A stretch of 64,000 nucleotides of DNA from Salinicola peritrichatus (GTDB lineage: Bacteria > Pseudomonadota > Gammaproteobacteria > Pseudomonadales > Halomonadaceae). Positions 10,371 through 19,527 of the stretch are shown here, one piece after another (the stretch's first letter is position 1; every line of letters starts with the position of its first letter). Position numbers and translations under genes: made by a program. The notes beneath the pieces were generated by a model, which saw only the letters and a list, made by a program, of their open reading frames with translations, ran no database searches and was not told the origin of the DNA. The stretch spans positions 124,001 through 188,000 of the forward strand of contig NZ_PZJU01000006.1 of the NCBI RefSeq assembly GCF_003206715.1. The letters run 5' to 3'.

Positions 10371-11405
10371 ATGATTGAACCCGACCGTCTGATCGCGGCC
10401 CAGCCGCAGCAGGGCGAACATCAGGTCGACCATGCCATTCGCCCGCGTCGTCTCGACGATTACATCGGCCAACCGCGCGTCCGCGAACAGCTGGACATCT
10501 TCATTTCCGCCGCGCGCCAGCGCGGCGACAGCCTCGACCATACGCTGGTCTTCGGCCCCCCGGGCCTGGGCAAGACGACGCTGGCCAATATCATCGCCGC
10601 GGAAATGAACGTCGACATCAAGTCGACTTCCGGCCCGGTGCTCGAGCGGGCCGGAGATCTGGCCGCGATGCTGACCAACCTGCAACCCGGCGACGTGCTG
10701 TTCATCGACGAGATCCATCGTCTTCCGGCGGCGGTCGAGGAGGTGCTCTATCCGGCGATGGAGGACTTCCAGCTCGACATCATGATCGGCGACGGGCCCG
10801 CGGCGCGCTCGATCAAGCTCGATCTGCCGCGCTTCACCCTGGTGGGCGCCACCACCCGCGCCGGTCTGCTGACTTCGCCGCTGCGCGATCGTTTCGGCAT
10901 CGTGCAGCGGCTCGAATTCTATGCCATCGATGAACTGAGCGAGATCGTCACGCGTTCCGCGCGCCTGCTGGGCGTGCCGGCGGATGCCGAAGGGGCGCGC
11001 GAGATCGCCCGCCGAGCCCGTGGCACGCCGCGTATCGCCAACCGCCTGCTGCGACGGGTACGTGACTTTGCCGAGGTGCGCGGTGATGGCGCGTTGAACG
11101 CCGCGATGGCCGATCAGGCGCTCAACATGCTCAACGTCGACAGCTACGGCCTCGATCACATGGATCGGCGCCTGCTGCTGGCGATGATCGAGAAATTCGA
11201 CGGCGGCCCGGTCGGCGTCGACAGTCTCGCCGCGGCGATCAGCGAAGAGCGCGACACCATCGAGGACGTCATCGAACCCTATCTGATCCAGCAAGGTTTC
11301 ATGATGCGCACGGCGCGGGGACGCGTGGTGACCCGCTCGGCCTATGCGCATTTCGGCATCGCGCCCCACGATCAGGCTCCGGACGGGAATGGGAGCGGGC
11401 GATGA
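10371..11405 (+). CDS. ruvB: Holliday junction DNA helicase RuvB
   Basis: A 344-residue AAA+ motor that drives branch migration. It has Walker [13 protein letters not shown] (near residue 62), Walker [10 protein letters not shown], sensor/arginine-finger segment [18 protein letters not shown], and the C-terminal winged helix ending in [14 protein letters not shown]. Length and motif spacing are normal. Its stop codon overlaps the ybgC start in an ATGA arrangement (11402-11405), linking recombination genes to the tol operon. Confidence 0.98.
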   Translation: MIEPDRLIAAQPQQGEHQVDHAIRPRRLDDYIGQPRVREQLDIFISAARQRGDSLDHTLVFGPPGLGKTTLANIIAAEMNVDIKSTSGPVLERAGDLAAMLTNLQPGDVLFIDEIHRLPAAVEEVLYPAMEDFQLDIMIGDGPAARSIKLDLPRFTLVGATTRAGLLTSPLRDRFGIVQRLEFYAIDELSEIVTRSARLLGVPADAEGAREIARRARGTPRIANRLLRRVRDFAEVRGDGALNAAMADQALNMLNVDSYGLDHMDRRLLLAMIEKFDGGPVGVDSLAAAISEERDTIEDVIEPYLIQQGFMMRTARGRVVTRSAYAHFGIAPHDQAPDGNGSGR

Positions 11406-11812
11406 GCGAATTCGTCCTGCCGATCAGGGTCTATATCGAAGACACCGATGCCGGCGGCATCGTATATTACGTTAACTATCTGAAATACATGGAGCGTGCG
11501 CGTAGCGAGTGGCTCAACGAGCTGGGATTTGGCCAGCGTGAGCTGCTCGAGCAGGGCGTGCAGCTGGTGGTTCACTCCCTCAGCTGCCGCTACGCACGCC
11601 CGGCGCGACTCGACGACCGCTTGGAAGTGACGGCCGGCGTCGGTCGACTCGCCGCCTGTTCGCTGCGCTTCGAGCAGGCGGTACGGTATCGCGGGGATAC
11701 ATTATGCGAAGCGGCGGTCGATATAGCATGCATCGACACCGAACGCTTGAAACCGATGCGTTGGCCCAGCGCGCTCCGCGCGGCGCTGACGCCAGACATT
11801 CAAAGCCAGTGA
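11402..11812 (+). CDS. ybgC: Tol-Pal system-associated acyl-CoA thioesterase
   Basis: A 136-residue hotdog-fold thioesterase of the 4-hydroxybenzoyl-CoA type. The catalytic aspartate lies in [21 protein letters not shown], of which [15 protein letters not shown] is the diagnostic part. It hydrolyses acyl-CoA and is linked to phospholipid metabolism at the Tol-Pal site. First gene of the canonical ybgC-tolQRAB-pal-cpoB operon; it overlaps ruvB by 4 nt. Confidence 0.95.
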   Translation: MSEFVLPIRVYIEDTDAGGIVYYVNYLKYMERARSEWLNELGFGQRELLEQGVQLVVHSLSCRYARPARLDDRLEVTAGVGRLAACSLRFEQAVRYRGDTLCEAAVDIACIDTERLKPMRWPSALRAALTPDIQSQ

Positions 11813-11825
11813 TTCGAGGATTCAC

Positions 11826-12515
11826 GTGAACGACTCCATGTCCATCCCCCATCTGATCATGAACGCCAGCCTGGTGGTCCAACTGGTCATGCTCTTGCTA
11901 TTGGCGGCGTCGATCGCTTCCTGGGTCGTGATTTTTCAGCGCAGCTTTGCGCTGGCGCGGGCCAAGAAAGCGCAGAAAGCCTTCGACGAGCGTTTCTGGT
12001 CGGGCATCGATCTCAACGAGCTCTACCAGGATGTGCCGGAGGGTTACGAGGCGGAAGGCGCCGAGCATGTGTTCCGTGCCGGTTTTCGCGAATTCAATCG
12101 TCTGGTGCCCAAGACCCGTAGTAGTGAAGCGGTGCTGGACGGCGTGCAGCGTTCCCAGCGCGTGGCGCTGTCGCGCGAGGAGGATCGTCTCAACTCGCAC
12201 CTGACGTTGCTGGCGACCGTGGCTTCGGCCAGCCCCTATATCGGCCTGTTCGGTACGGTGTGGGGCATCATGGGCTCGTTCCAGAGTCTTTCCATGGCCC
12301 AGCAGGCTACGCTCTCCACCGTGGCACCCTGGATCGCGGAGGCTCTCGTCGCCACCGCGATGGGGCTGTTCGCGGCGATTCCCGCGGTGATCTTCTACAA
12401 CCGGCTGTCTTCGATCGCCAGCCGTCTGCTCGGCGAATACGAGGATTTCGCCGAAGAGTTCCATTCGATCCTGCATCGCAACCTGCAGGGTCGCGGCGGC
12501 AACCAAGCGGCCTGA
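11826..12515 (+). CDS. tolQ: Tol-Pal proton channel subunit TolQ
   Basis: A 229-residue inner-membrane protein of the MotA/ExbB/TolQ family with three transmembrane helices: about residues 15-37, 135-157 (SASPYIGLFGTVWGIMGSF) and 168-190 (EALVATAMGLFAAIPAVIF). With TolR it forms the proton-driven motor that energises TolA during cell-envelope constriction. The start is a GTG at 11826 with a CGAGGA box just upstream; an ATG 12 nt further in is the alternative. Confidence 0.96.
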   Translation: MNDSMSIPHLIMNASLVVQLVMLLLLAASIASWVVIFQRSFALARAKKAQKAFDERFWSGIDLNELYQDVPEGYEAEGAEHVFRAGFREFNRLVPKTRSSEAVLDGVQRSQRVALSREEDRLNSHLTLLATVASASPYIGLFGTVWGIMGSFQSLSMAQQATLSTVAPWIAEALVATAMGLFAAIPAVIFYNRLSSIASRLLGEYEDFAEEFHSILHRNLQGRGGNQAA

Positions 12516-12528
12516 GCGGAGATTCGAC

Positions 12529-12969
12529 ATGGGTGGACCCTATAGCCGACATCACCGCCGCAAGCCGATGGGCGAGATCAATGTGGTTCCGTTCATCGAC
12601 GTCATGCTGGTGCTGCTGGTCATTTTCATGATCACGGCGCCGATGCTGACCCAGGGCGTGCAGGTCGATCTGCCACAGGTCACCTCGGAGCCGATCGATA
12701 CCGACGAACAGGAGCCGATCATCGTCTCGGTCGACAGCCAGGGCGAGTATTACATCTCCCTGGGCGAGCAGGACAAACCGGTGACGTTGCAAACCGTCGG
12801 CGATCAAGTGGTGGCGATTCTCGAACGCAAGCCGAATACACCGGTGATGGTCCGCGGTGACAAGAACGCTACCTATGGCCAGATCGTGACGCTGATGAGT
12901 ACGCTGCAGATGGCGGGCGTGGCGAACGTCGGATTGATCTCCGAGCCGCCTTCGAGCGACAACGGGTAA
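12529..12969 (+). CDS. tolR: Tol-Pal subunit TolR
   Basis: A 146-residue ExbD/TolR protein with a single N-terminal membrane helix, EINVVPFIDVMLVLLVIFM. This includes the proton-relay aspartate (Asp24 here). A periplasmic domain rich in Gln/Asp follows, ending with TLQMAGVANVGLI. It pairs with TolQ 13 nt upstream. Confidence 0.95.
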   Translation: MGGPYSRHHRRKPMGEINVVPFIDVMLVLLVIFMITAPMLTQGVQVDLPQVTSEPIDTDEQEPIIVSVDSQGEYYISLGEQDKPVTLQTVGDQVVAILERKPNTPVMVRGDKNATYGQIVTLMSTLQMAGVANVGLISEPPSSDNG

Positions 12970-12978
12970 GGAGTCAGC

Positions 12979-14040
12979 ATGGCGAAGCGAACGCGCCGTG
13001 TCGGCTACGGCTTGCCCGTCGTGCTGGCGATCGGCGTCCATATTCTGGCGCTGCTGCTGACGCTGTTGCGTCTGCCGGAGAGTGAGCCGACACCGAGTTC
13101 CTCTTCCGTGGTTCAGGCCACGCTGATCAGCGACGTCACGGCGACCGATCAGGCGCAGTATGCCGAGGAAGCCCGCGCCCGGGCCGCACAACGCCAGGCC
13201 GAGGAGGAAGCGCAGCAACAGGCACAGCAAGCGGCCGAACAACAGGCGCAAGAACAAGCCCGGCAGCAGGCAGCCGAGCAACAGGCAGAGGAGGAAGCCG
13301 CGCGACAGGCGGCTGCCGAACAGGCGGAGGCGGAAGCGCAACGCCGCGAGCAGGCCGCACAGCAAGCGGCGGCTGAACGTGCCGAAGCCGAACGCCGGCA
13401 ACAGGCGGCCGAAGCCGAGCGTCAGGCCGAGATAAAACGTCAACAGGCCGAAGAGGCCAAACGCCAGGCCGAGGCGGAGAAAAAGCGCCAGGAAGAGGAG
13501 GCCGAAAAACAGCGTCAGGCCGAGGCGGAGAAGAAACGTCAGGAGGAAGAGGCCGAGAAGCAGCGTCAGGCCGAGGCGGAGAAGAAACGCCAGCAAGAAG
13601 AGGCCGAGAAGCGGCGCCAGGCCGAGGCGGAGAAAAAACGCCAACAGGAAGCGGCCGAGGCCGCAGCCAAGGCGGCAGCGCAGGAGGCGCTCAATGATTC
13701 GATCGCCAACGAGCAGGAGCGAATTGCCAATGCTCAACAGTCGGACCAGGCTTCGAACAATTTCATCAATCTGGTCAAACGCGCCGTTGAGGATCAGTGG
13801 CACTTGCCGGCCAGCGCCGACAATGGTTTGGTTGCACAAGTGCGGGTCAGACTGGGGCCGTCCGGAGAGCTGCTGGCTGCCAGCCTTACCCGCAGCAGCG
13901 GCAATCCCAGCTTCGACCGTTCAGCGATACAGGCGGTAGAAGCAGCGGCACCGTTTCGTGAACTGCAGCAGCTGGATGCGGGGCTGCAGCGACGGTTTCG
14001 CGATTTCAATCTCAGATTCACACCCGGGGATATACAGTGA
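12979..14040 (+). CDS. tolA: Tol-Pal periplasm-spanning protein TolA
   Basis: A 353-residue TolA. Domain I is one N-terminal membrane helix (about residues 8-28) with the conserved His in [13 protein letters not shown]. Domain II (about 50-240) is a long Ala/Gln/Glu/Lys/Arg-rich helix that includes a near-perfect 17-residue repeat (13465-13659). Domain III (about 255-353) carries the TonB-like C-terminus, with [14 protein letters not shown] and the final [13 protein letters not shown]. It connects TolQR with TolB/Pal across the periplasm. The stop codon overlaps the tolB ATG by one base. Confidence 0.96.
   Translation: MAKRTRRVGYGLPVVLAIGVHILALLLTLLRLPESEPTPSSSSVVQATLISDVTATDQAQYAEEARARAAQRQAEEEAQQQAQQAAEQQAQEQARQQAAEQQAEEEAARQAAAEQAEAEAQRREQAAQQAAAERAEAERRQQAAEAERQAEIKRQQAEEAKRQAEAEKKRQEEEAEKQRQAEAEKKRQEEEAEKQRQAEAEKKRQQEEAEKRRQAEAEKKRQQEAAEAAAKAAAQEALNDSIANEQERIANAQQSDQASNNFINLVKRAVEDQWHLPASADNGLVAQVRVRLGPSGELLAASLTRSSGNPSFDRSAIQAVEAAAPFRELQQLDAGLQRRFRDFNLRFTPGDIQ
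13465..13659 (+). repeat. 51-bp in-frame tandem repeat inside tolA
   Basis: Three full copies and a partial fourth begin at 13465, 13516, 13567 and 13618, each opening CAGGCCGAGGCGGAGAA. The copies encode QAEAEKKRQ(E/Q)EEAEKQR. Differences are mostly third-position, which points to recent slippage/duplication under protein selection. Copy number may vary between strains. Confidence 0.9.
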
Positions 14041-15365
14041 TGAAACGATGGCTATTTCAAGGATGGAAAACCCTGGCTGCCGGCTGGCTGGTATCGCTGA
14101 TTGCCTGGATATGCATCGCGACGACCGCACAGGCGCAGGACTTGACCATCGAGATCACGCGCGGCAGCGATCAGGCGATTCCGATTGCCGTCGTGCCGTT
14201 CGAATTCAGCGGGCAGGGCGGCTTGCCGCAGGACGTGGCCCAGATCGTCAGCGACGATCTGGAGCACAGTGGCCAGTTCTCACCGCTTAGCCGCAGCGCA
14301 CTGATCTCGCTGCCGAGCAGTAGTCAGGACGTGTTCTACGATGACTGGAAACGTGTCGATGCACGCTATCTGGTAGTCGGCAAGGTCGAGCCGCAGGGCG
14401 ACCAGTACCGTATCCAGTACGAGCTGATGGACATTGCCGGCAGTAAGCGCATGCTCGGCGAGACGCTGACTTCCTCGGATGGCAATCTACGCGCCAGCGC
14501 TCATTACATCAGTGATCAGATCTTCGAGGCGATCACCGGTATACGCGGCGCTTTCTCGACCCGTATCGCCTACGTGGCCGCGAGTGGCACCGGCGATAAC
14601 GCGCGCTACGCGCTCTACGTGGCCGATGCCGATGGACACAACGGCCAGCAGATTCTCTCCTCGGACGATCCGATCCTGTCACCGGCCTGGTCGCCGGACG
14701 GGCAAAAGCTCGCCTATGTTTCATTCGAGTCCGGTAACTCCGCCATCTACGTGCAGAATGCGGCCACCGGCGAACGTCTGCGCCTGACCTCGTTCCCGGG
14801 TATCAATGGGGCGCCCGCCTGGTCGCCGGATGGGCGCAAGCTGGCCATGTCGCTATCGAAGGATGGTCAGCCGGAAATCTATGTAATGGATCTGGCTTCA
14901 CGCCAACTGACACGGCTGACCAACAATCGCGCTATCGAGACCGAGCCGGCATGGTCGCCGGATGGCCAGTCGCTGATCTTTACTTCGGACCGCAGTGGCG
15001 CGCCCCAGATCTATCGTATGTCGGCGGGTGGCGGCCAGGCCGAGCGTATCACGTTTACTGGCAGCTACAATTCCAACGGCCGTTTTTCTCCCGACGGTAA
15101 AGCCGTCTTCATGGTGACACGTGACGACAGCGGGTATCACGTTGCGAAGCAGGATCTGGATACAGGTCGTGTTACAGTCTTGACTGATACGCAATGGGAT
15201 GAATCGCCTAGTGTCGCGCCAAATGGCACCATGGTAATCTTCGCTACCCAGCAAGGGTCGCAAGGGGTGTTGGGGGCAGTATCTTCGGATGGACGCGCGT
15301 CCTTCCGTCTGCCTTCACCACAAGGCGACGTACGCGAACCCGCGTGGTCGCCGTTTTTGGACTAA
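14040..15365 (+). CDS. tolB: Tol-Pal periplasmic beta-propeller TolB
   Basis: A 441-residue periplasmic protein. The signal peptide ends ...IATTAQA before [10 protein letters not shown]. An N-terminal domain is followed by six-bladed propeller repeats, recognisable by AWSPDG motifs ([56 protein letters not shown]). TolB shuttles between Pal and TolA. The ATG at 14040 overlaps the tolA stop (TGATG); a GTG one codon earlier is possible but less likely. Confidence 0.96.
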   Translation: MKRWLFQGWKTLAAGWLVSLIAWICIATTAQAQDLTIEITRGSDQAIPIAVVPFEFSGQGGLPQDVAQIVSDDLEHSGQFSPLSRSALISLPSSSQDVFYDDWKRVDARYLVVGKVEPQGDQYRIQYELMDIAGSKRMLGETLTSSDGNLRASAHYISDQIFEAITGIRGAFSTRIAYVAASGTGDNARYALYVADADGHNGQQILSSDDPILSPAWSPDGQKLAYVSFESGNSAIYVQNAATGERLRLTSFPGINGAPAWSPDGRKLAMSLSKDGQPEIYVMDLASRQLTRLTNNRAIETEPAWSPDGQSLIFTSDRSGAPQIYRMSAGGGQAERITFTGSYNSNGRFSPDGKAVFMVTRDDSGYHVAKQDLDTGRVTVLTDTQWDESPSVAPNGTMVIFATQQGSQGVLGAVSSDGRASFRLPSPQGDVREPAWSPFLD

Positions 15366-15412
15366 ATGACAGAAAAATCTGTGTCATTCGATATCCGAGC
15401 AAGGAGATGACA

Positions 15413-15919
15413 ATGCAATTCAAGACCTACGCCAAGACGTTAGCAGTCGCGCTGTCCCTGGCAGTCGTGGCCGGCTGTTCTAGCAGCGGCGGTACCCAGG
15501 AAGGGAACATGGATGGCACGGCGGGCACCACCTCCGGCCAGGGTATGACCACCGGCCAGGGCACCTCCGGCGCCGAGATGGGCGAGCAGATGCCTAGCGT
15601 CAACACCATCTATTTCGCATTCGACAGTGAAGAAATTCGCCCCGAGTTCGAATCGGTCCTGGACGGCCACGCTCAGTACCTGATGGCCAATCCGAACACC
15701 AACGTCACGCTGGAAGGCTATGCCGACGAGCGTGGCACCCGCGAATACAACCTGGGTCTCGGCGAGCGTCGCGCGCAGGCGGTCGAGCAGTATCTGACCG
15801 TTCAGGGCGTTTCTCCGTCGCAGATCTCGATCGTCAGCTACGGTGAAGAGCGTCCTGCGGTAGAAGGCCATACCGAAGAAGCTTACGCCAAGAACCGTCG
15901 CGTCGTATTCTCGTACTAA
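15413..15919 (+). CDS. pal: Peptidoglycan-associated lipoprotein Pal
   Basis: A 168-residue outer-membrane lipoprotein. The signal peptide ends in the lipobox LAVVAGC, with the lipidated Cys followed by SSSGG. A low-complexity Gly/Thr/Gln linker comes next. The C-terminal OmpA-like domain contains YFAFDSEEIRPEFE, LEGYADERGTREYN and NRRVVFSY for diaminopimelate binding. The ATG at 15413 has AAGGAG 6 nt upstream; the in-frame ATG at 15407 abuts that box and is too close. Confidence 0.97.
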   Translation: MQFKTYAKTLAVALSLAVVAGCSSSGGTQEGNMDGTAGTTSGQGMTTGQGTSGAEMGEQMPSVNTIYFAFDSEEIRPEFESVLDGHAQYLMANPNTNVTLEGYADERGTREYNLGLGERRAQAVEQYLTVQGVSPSQISIVSYGEERPAVEGHTEEAYAKNRRVVFSY

Positions 15920-15937
15920 ACGGCGTCGGAGATAGGC

Positions 15938-16783
15938 ATGAAACACGGTCTGAAAAGACTGTGCGGCGCGGGAGCCCTGGTGCTCCCGCTGTCCGTATGG
16001 GCTCAACAACCGATCGTCGACGATCTCACCGGTCAGTCGAACGGCTTCTACAATCAGACGGAAGCCCGTCAGAGTGGCGGCGGCACGCTGACGCTTCTCA
16101 ATCAGCTGCAGGACAACCGTCAGCAGATTCAACAACTGCGAGGCCAGGTCGAGGAGTTGCGTTACCAGCTGGAGCAGCTCAAGCAGCAGACGCAGCAGCA
16201 ATATCTCGATCTCGACGACCGGATTTCCGGTGGCGGAAGCGGTAGTGATGGCAGGAACGCCAATAGCGGCATGGATAGCATGGATGTTGACAGCAACACG
16301 GCCAGCGAGGTCGCCGGCGGCTCGATGGATTCGTCTGCTGCCAGCGCTGGAAACAGCGCATCCTCCAACACTGCAAGCAGCGCCTCAAGCACCTCGAACA
16401 CGGGAGGAGACGAAGGGCGCGAAGCCTATCAGGCGGCTTTCCAACAGGTCCAGTCACGCCAATTCGATTCAGCGATCGACGCTTTCAATCGTTTCATCAC
16501 GGATTATCCGCAGTCCAGCCTGTTGCCGAATGCCCACTATTGGCTGGGTGAACTCTATTCCGCGCAGTCCCAGCTCGACGCGGCGGCCGACGCCTTCGAT
16601 ACGGTGATCAATGATTACCCGCAGAGCAACAAGGTGCCCGATGCTCTCTACAAGCTGGGATTGCTCAAGGCACGCCAGGGCGATACTGCCGGCAGCCGTG
16701 AACTGCTGGAACGCGTGCGCAGCGACTATCCGGACAGCAACGCCGCGCAAATGGCGGGCGACTTTCTCAATCAGTTGGGCTGA
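15938..16783 (+). CDS. cpoB: Cell division coordinator CpoB (YbgF)
   Basis: A 281-residue periplasmic protein and the last gene of the tol-pal operon. The signal peptide ends ...SVWAQQ. It has a coiled-coil trimerisation segment (about 45-90, QLQDNRQQIQQLRGQVEEL), an unusually long Ser/Ala/Asn/Gly-rich linker (about 95-155), and C-terminal TPR units with YPQSSLLPNAHYWLGELY and YPQSNKVPDALYKLG. The family coordinates PBP1B activity with Tol-driven outer-membrane constriction. Confidence 0.95.
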   Translation: MKHGLKRLCGAGALVLPLSVWAQQPIVDDLTGQSNGFYNQTEARQSGGGTLTLLNQLQDNRQQIQQLRGQVEELRYQLEQLKQQTQQQYLDLDDRISGGGSGSDGRNANSGMDSMDVDSNTASEVAGGSMDSSAASAGNSASSNTASSASSTSNTGGDEGREAYQAAFQQVQSRQFDSAIDAFNRFITDYPQSSLLPNAHYWLGELYSAQSQLDAAADAFDTVINDYPQSNKVPDALYKLGLLKARQGDTAGSRELLERVRSDYPDSNAAQMAGDFLNQLG

Positions 16784-16864
16784 ATCGGGCGGTTGAATCG
16801 GTGCCACCTGGCGTCGTCGGCCCGGTACCACCGGCATGGCGAGGTGAAACGAGGCGAGGTCAAC

Positions 16865-17620
16865 ATGATCTGTCACATCGACTATGAAGCGCCTGATGAT
16901 CTTCTCGACGGCAAGATCGTCCTGGTTACCGGAGCCAGCTCCGGCATCGGCCGCGCGGCGGCGATGAGCTACGCGCGCCATGGCGCCACCGTCATCCTGC
17001 TCGGTCGCAGCGTAAGCCGGCTGGAGGTGGTCTACGATGCCATCGAGGCCATGGGGGCGCCACAGCCCGCCATCTTTCCGCTCAACCTGGAAAGTGCGAC
17101 CTCGCAGGATTACGCCACTGTCGCCACAAAGCTGGAGAAAGAGTTCGGCCGCCTCGACGGCCTGCTCCACAACGCCAGCATCCTGGGAGAACGGGTTACG
17201 GTAGCGGACGCCGATCCCGCCATCTGGGCCCAGGTCATGCAGGTCAATTTCACCGCGACGCTGGGCCTGACGCAGGCCTTGCTGCCGCTGCTGCAGGTCT
17301 CCGGCGACGCCTCGGTGATCTTCACATCGTCCAGTGTCGGGCGGCAGGGGCGAGCCAGGTGGGGTGCCTATTCCACCTCGAAGTTCGCCACCGAAGGGCT
17401 GATGCAGATCCTGGCCGATGAGCATCGCGATTCAAACCTGCGCTTCAATTCGCTCAATCCCGGCGCGACGCGTACCGCCATGCGCAAGGCTGCCTACCCG
17501 GACGAGGATCCTCAGGTACTACGCACCCCGGAGGAGATCATGCCGACCTATCTCTGGCTGATGGGGCCGGAAAGTCTCGGTACCAGCGGTCGGGCATTCG
17601 ACGCTCAGCCGCCCAAGTGA
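16865..17620 (+). CDS. yciK: YciK-family short-chain dehydrogenase/reductase
   Basis: A 251-residue SDR oxidoreductase. The cofactor motif is LVTGASSGIGRAAA, and the catalytic Ser and Tyr/Lys are in SSSVGRQGRARWGAYSTSK. The family is widely conserved in gammaproteobacteria but its substrate is not established. The ATG at 16865 follows CGAGGTC and gives the usual MICHIDYEAPDDLL start. Here it converges with the mupP-ubiG pair, as in Pseudomonas. A repeat element begins on the base after its stop codon. Confidence 0.9.
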   Translation: MICHIDYEAPDDLLDGKIVLVTGASSGIGRAAAMSYARHGATVILLGRSVSRLEVVYDAIEAMGAPQPAIFPLNLESATSQDYATVATKLEKEFGRLDGLLHNASILGERVTVADADPAIWAQVMQVNFTATLGLTQALLPLLQVSGDASVIFTSSSVGRQGRARWGAYSTSKFATEGLMQILADEHRDSNLRFNSLNPGATRTAMRKAAYPDEDPQVLRTPEEIMPTYLWLMGPESLGTSGRAFDAQPPK

Positions 17621-17785
17621 CAAACTACTGCGCTCGGCCATACGGCGTTAAAAATCGGCTCACTGAACTTCAGTTCAGAACGTCCGAAGGACGGCCCGAA
17701 GGGCGAGCGGAGCGAGTAACATACTCATTTACAATACGTAAACTCCGTTCTTTCGCCGATTTTTGCCTTGTCTGACCTTCGCTCG
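17621..17785. repeat. Decayed copy A of the tamA-type inverted-repeat element, carrying three extra hairpins
   Basis: On the minus strand, 17785 to 17621 matches the interior of the element at 23682-23826 (shared GGCAAAAATCGGCGAAAGAA, GGAGTTTAC, AATGAGTAT, GAGCCGATTTTTAACGCCG and TATGGCCGAGCGCA). The terminal TACGAAAA arms are missing. Between AATGAGTAT and GAGCCGATT it has about 60 bp absent from the other copy (17663-17722). That stretch is a run of mini-hairpins: CTGAAC-TTCA-GTTCAG, CGTCC-GAA-GGACG and GCCC-GAA-GGGC. It fills the gap between convergent yciK and mupP. Confidence 0.75.
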
Positions 17786-17815
17786 TGGCGTTTGTCAGCA
17801 GTCTCGCTGATGGCT

Positions 17816-18484
17816 TCAAAGCCCCTTGAGCAGTGACTCGGCAAGCGCCTGTGGCGTCTCGAACCAGTGGTCCGCTGACCACTGGTCGACTTCCTCCGTC
17901 TCGGGGATGTAACCGTAATGTACCGCAATGGCGGTCATGCCGGCGCTTCTTGCCGCCTCCATGTCCCGCCGATGGTCACCGATGTACCAGCAGGCTTCGG
18001 GCGCGACGCCGATCCGGAGAGCCGCTGTCAGCAGGGGCTCCGGATCGGGCTTCTTGACCGGCAGATCGTCGGCGCAGAGCATCACTTGCGGCGTCAGCCC
18101 GAGGGACTCGATCAGCGGTTGTGCGTAGAGCCTGGGCTTGTTGGTGACGATCCCCCAGGGTCTGCCAGCCCTTTCCCAGCTTTCGATCAACGATTCCAGG
18201 CCCGGAAAGACTCGGCTCCTGTCGGCCACGACTTCGGCATAGCGTTCCAGAAGAAACTGCCTGGCCAATCCATGATCGGGGTGATCGGCGGTCAACTCGA
18301 GTGCCAGCGTGACCAGCGCGCTGCCACCATTGGAGACCTGGGCGCGGATCACTGGGTACGGCAATCGCGGCAGGCCATGGTGCTCGCGCAAGCGATTGGT
18401 GGCTTCCGCCAGGTCGGGCGCGGTATCGATCAACGTGCCGTCGAGATCGAACAGCAGGGCTTTGGGCAGACCGTGCTGGCTCAT
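17816..18484 (-). CDS. mupP: HAD phosphatase, probable N-acetylmuramic acid 6-phosphate phosphatase MupP
   Basis: A 222-residue HAD-superfamily phosphatase with all four motifs: [16 protein letters not shown], a Thr in [17 protein letters not shown] and [14 protein letters not shown]. By homology alone it would be called phosphoglycolate phosphatase. The location directly after ubiG, opposite yciK, is that of Pseudomonas MupP, which dephosphorylates MurNAc 6-P in the fosfomycin-bypassing cell-wall recycling route. The MupP call is therefore context-based. The ATG overlaps the ubiG stop codon (18481-18484). Confidence 0.8.
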   Translation of the reverse strand: MSQHGLPKALLFDLDGTLIDTAPDLAEATNRLREHHGLPRLPYPVIRAQVSNGGSALVTLALELTADHPDHGLARQFLLERYAEVVADRSRVFPGLESLIESWERAGRPWGIVTNKPRLYAQPLIESLGLTPQVMLCADDLPVKKPDPEPLLTAALRIGVAPEACWYIGDHRRDMEAARSAGMTAIAVHYGYIPETEEVDQWSADHWFETPQALAESLLKGL

Positions 18485-19254
18485 GATGCGGCGTCGCCGT
18501 CGTCGCCGCTCCGCTCTTCTCCGACCCATTCGGGGCTCGCGTGCACCATGTAGTTGACCGACACATCCTGCGCGGTCAGGCGATAGCGTCGTGTCACCGG
18601 GTTGTAGGTCAGGCCGGTCTGGTCGCGCAGACGCAGGCCGTATTGACGACACCAGGCAGAGAGCTCGGAAGGGCGGATGAACTTGCGGTATTCATGAGTC
18701 CCGCGCGGCAGCAGACCCAGCACGTATTCGGCGCCGAGTATCGCGAAGGCGTAGGACTTGGGGTTGCGGTTGATGGTGGAGAAAAACAGGTGGCCGCCGG
18801 GCTTGACCAGCTTGGCGCAGGCCTGAACCACCGAGCCGGGATCGGGCACATGCTCGAGCAACTCCAGGCAGGTGACGACATCGAACTCGCCGGGATGCGC
18901 CTCGGCCATCGCCTCGACGCTGATGCGCCGGTAATCGATCTCGATACCACTCTCCAGAAGATGCAGTTTCGCCACGGAAAGTGGCGCCTCGCCCATGTCG
19001 ATTCCCGTGACCTCGGCACCACGTTGCGCCATTGCCTCGCTCAGGATGCCGCCACCGCAACCGACGTCGATGACCTTCTTGCCCGCCAGCGATACATGCC
19101 GATCGATGAAGCCCAGGCGTAGCGGGTTGATGTCGTGCAGCGGCTTGAATTCGCCTTCACGATCCCACCAACGACTGGCGAGCGCATCGAACTTGGCGAT
19201 TTCGGCGTGATCGACATTGTCGTGGAGCGCGTCGTTACGATGCGGTTGTGTCAT
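18481..19254 (-). CDS. ubiG: Ubiquinone biosynthesis O-methyltransferase UbiG
   Basis: A 257-residue SAM-dependent methyltransferase that performs both O-methylations of ubiquinone synthesis. It opens with the typical [19 protein letters not shown]. The SAM site is [18 protein letters not shown], with [10 protein letters not shown] and [12 protein letters not shown] further on. The start ATG at 19254 has GGAAGGAAAC upstream; the frame continues upstream but is not conserved. It overlaps mupP by 4 nt, so the two form one transcription unit. Confidence 0.96.
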   Translation of the reverse strand: MTQPHRNDALHDNVDHAEIAKFDALASRWWDREGEFKPLHDINPLRLGFIDRHVSLAGKKVIDVGCGGGILSEAMAQRGAEVTGIDMGEAPLSVAKLHLLESGIEIDYRRISVEAMAEAHPGEFDVVTCLELLEHVPDPGSVVQACAKLVKPGGHLFFSTINRNPKSYAFAILGAEYVLGLLPRGTHEYRKFIRPSELSAWCRQYGLRLRDQTGLTYNPVTRRYRLTAQDVSVNYMVHASPEWVGEERSGDDGDAAS

Positions 19255-19527
19255 GAATGCGTTTCCTTCCCGGATATCGACAGGTGATGTCGCGCTGATC
19301 GCTCCCGGGAATATCTCGTATTCCACGGAATGAGCAACGTCTCTTGGCTTTGCGATATTCTACTATGGACGGTAGCTTGGCTGGATGCCACGTTGGCGAA
19401 AAAGCGACACTTGGCGTCGGCGTCCTGCGACTGTGCTTTCGGCCGTTCGCCCGTTAAGCTAACCGGGGGGTGTTCGACACGACGCCGACACAGATGGCTT
19501 TCACCCAGGAAGGGAAGGACTAAAAAG

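Noticed and set aside
12307-13839. 510-codon Leu/Gly/Arg-rich open frame opposite tolR-tolA
   Set aside because: Looks membrane-like only because the tolA repeats read backwards give Leu-rich codons. It covers three certain genes.
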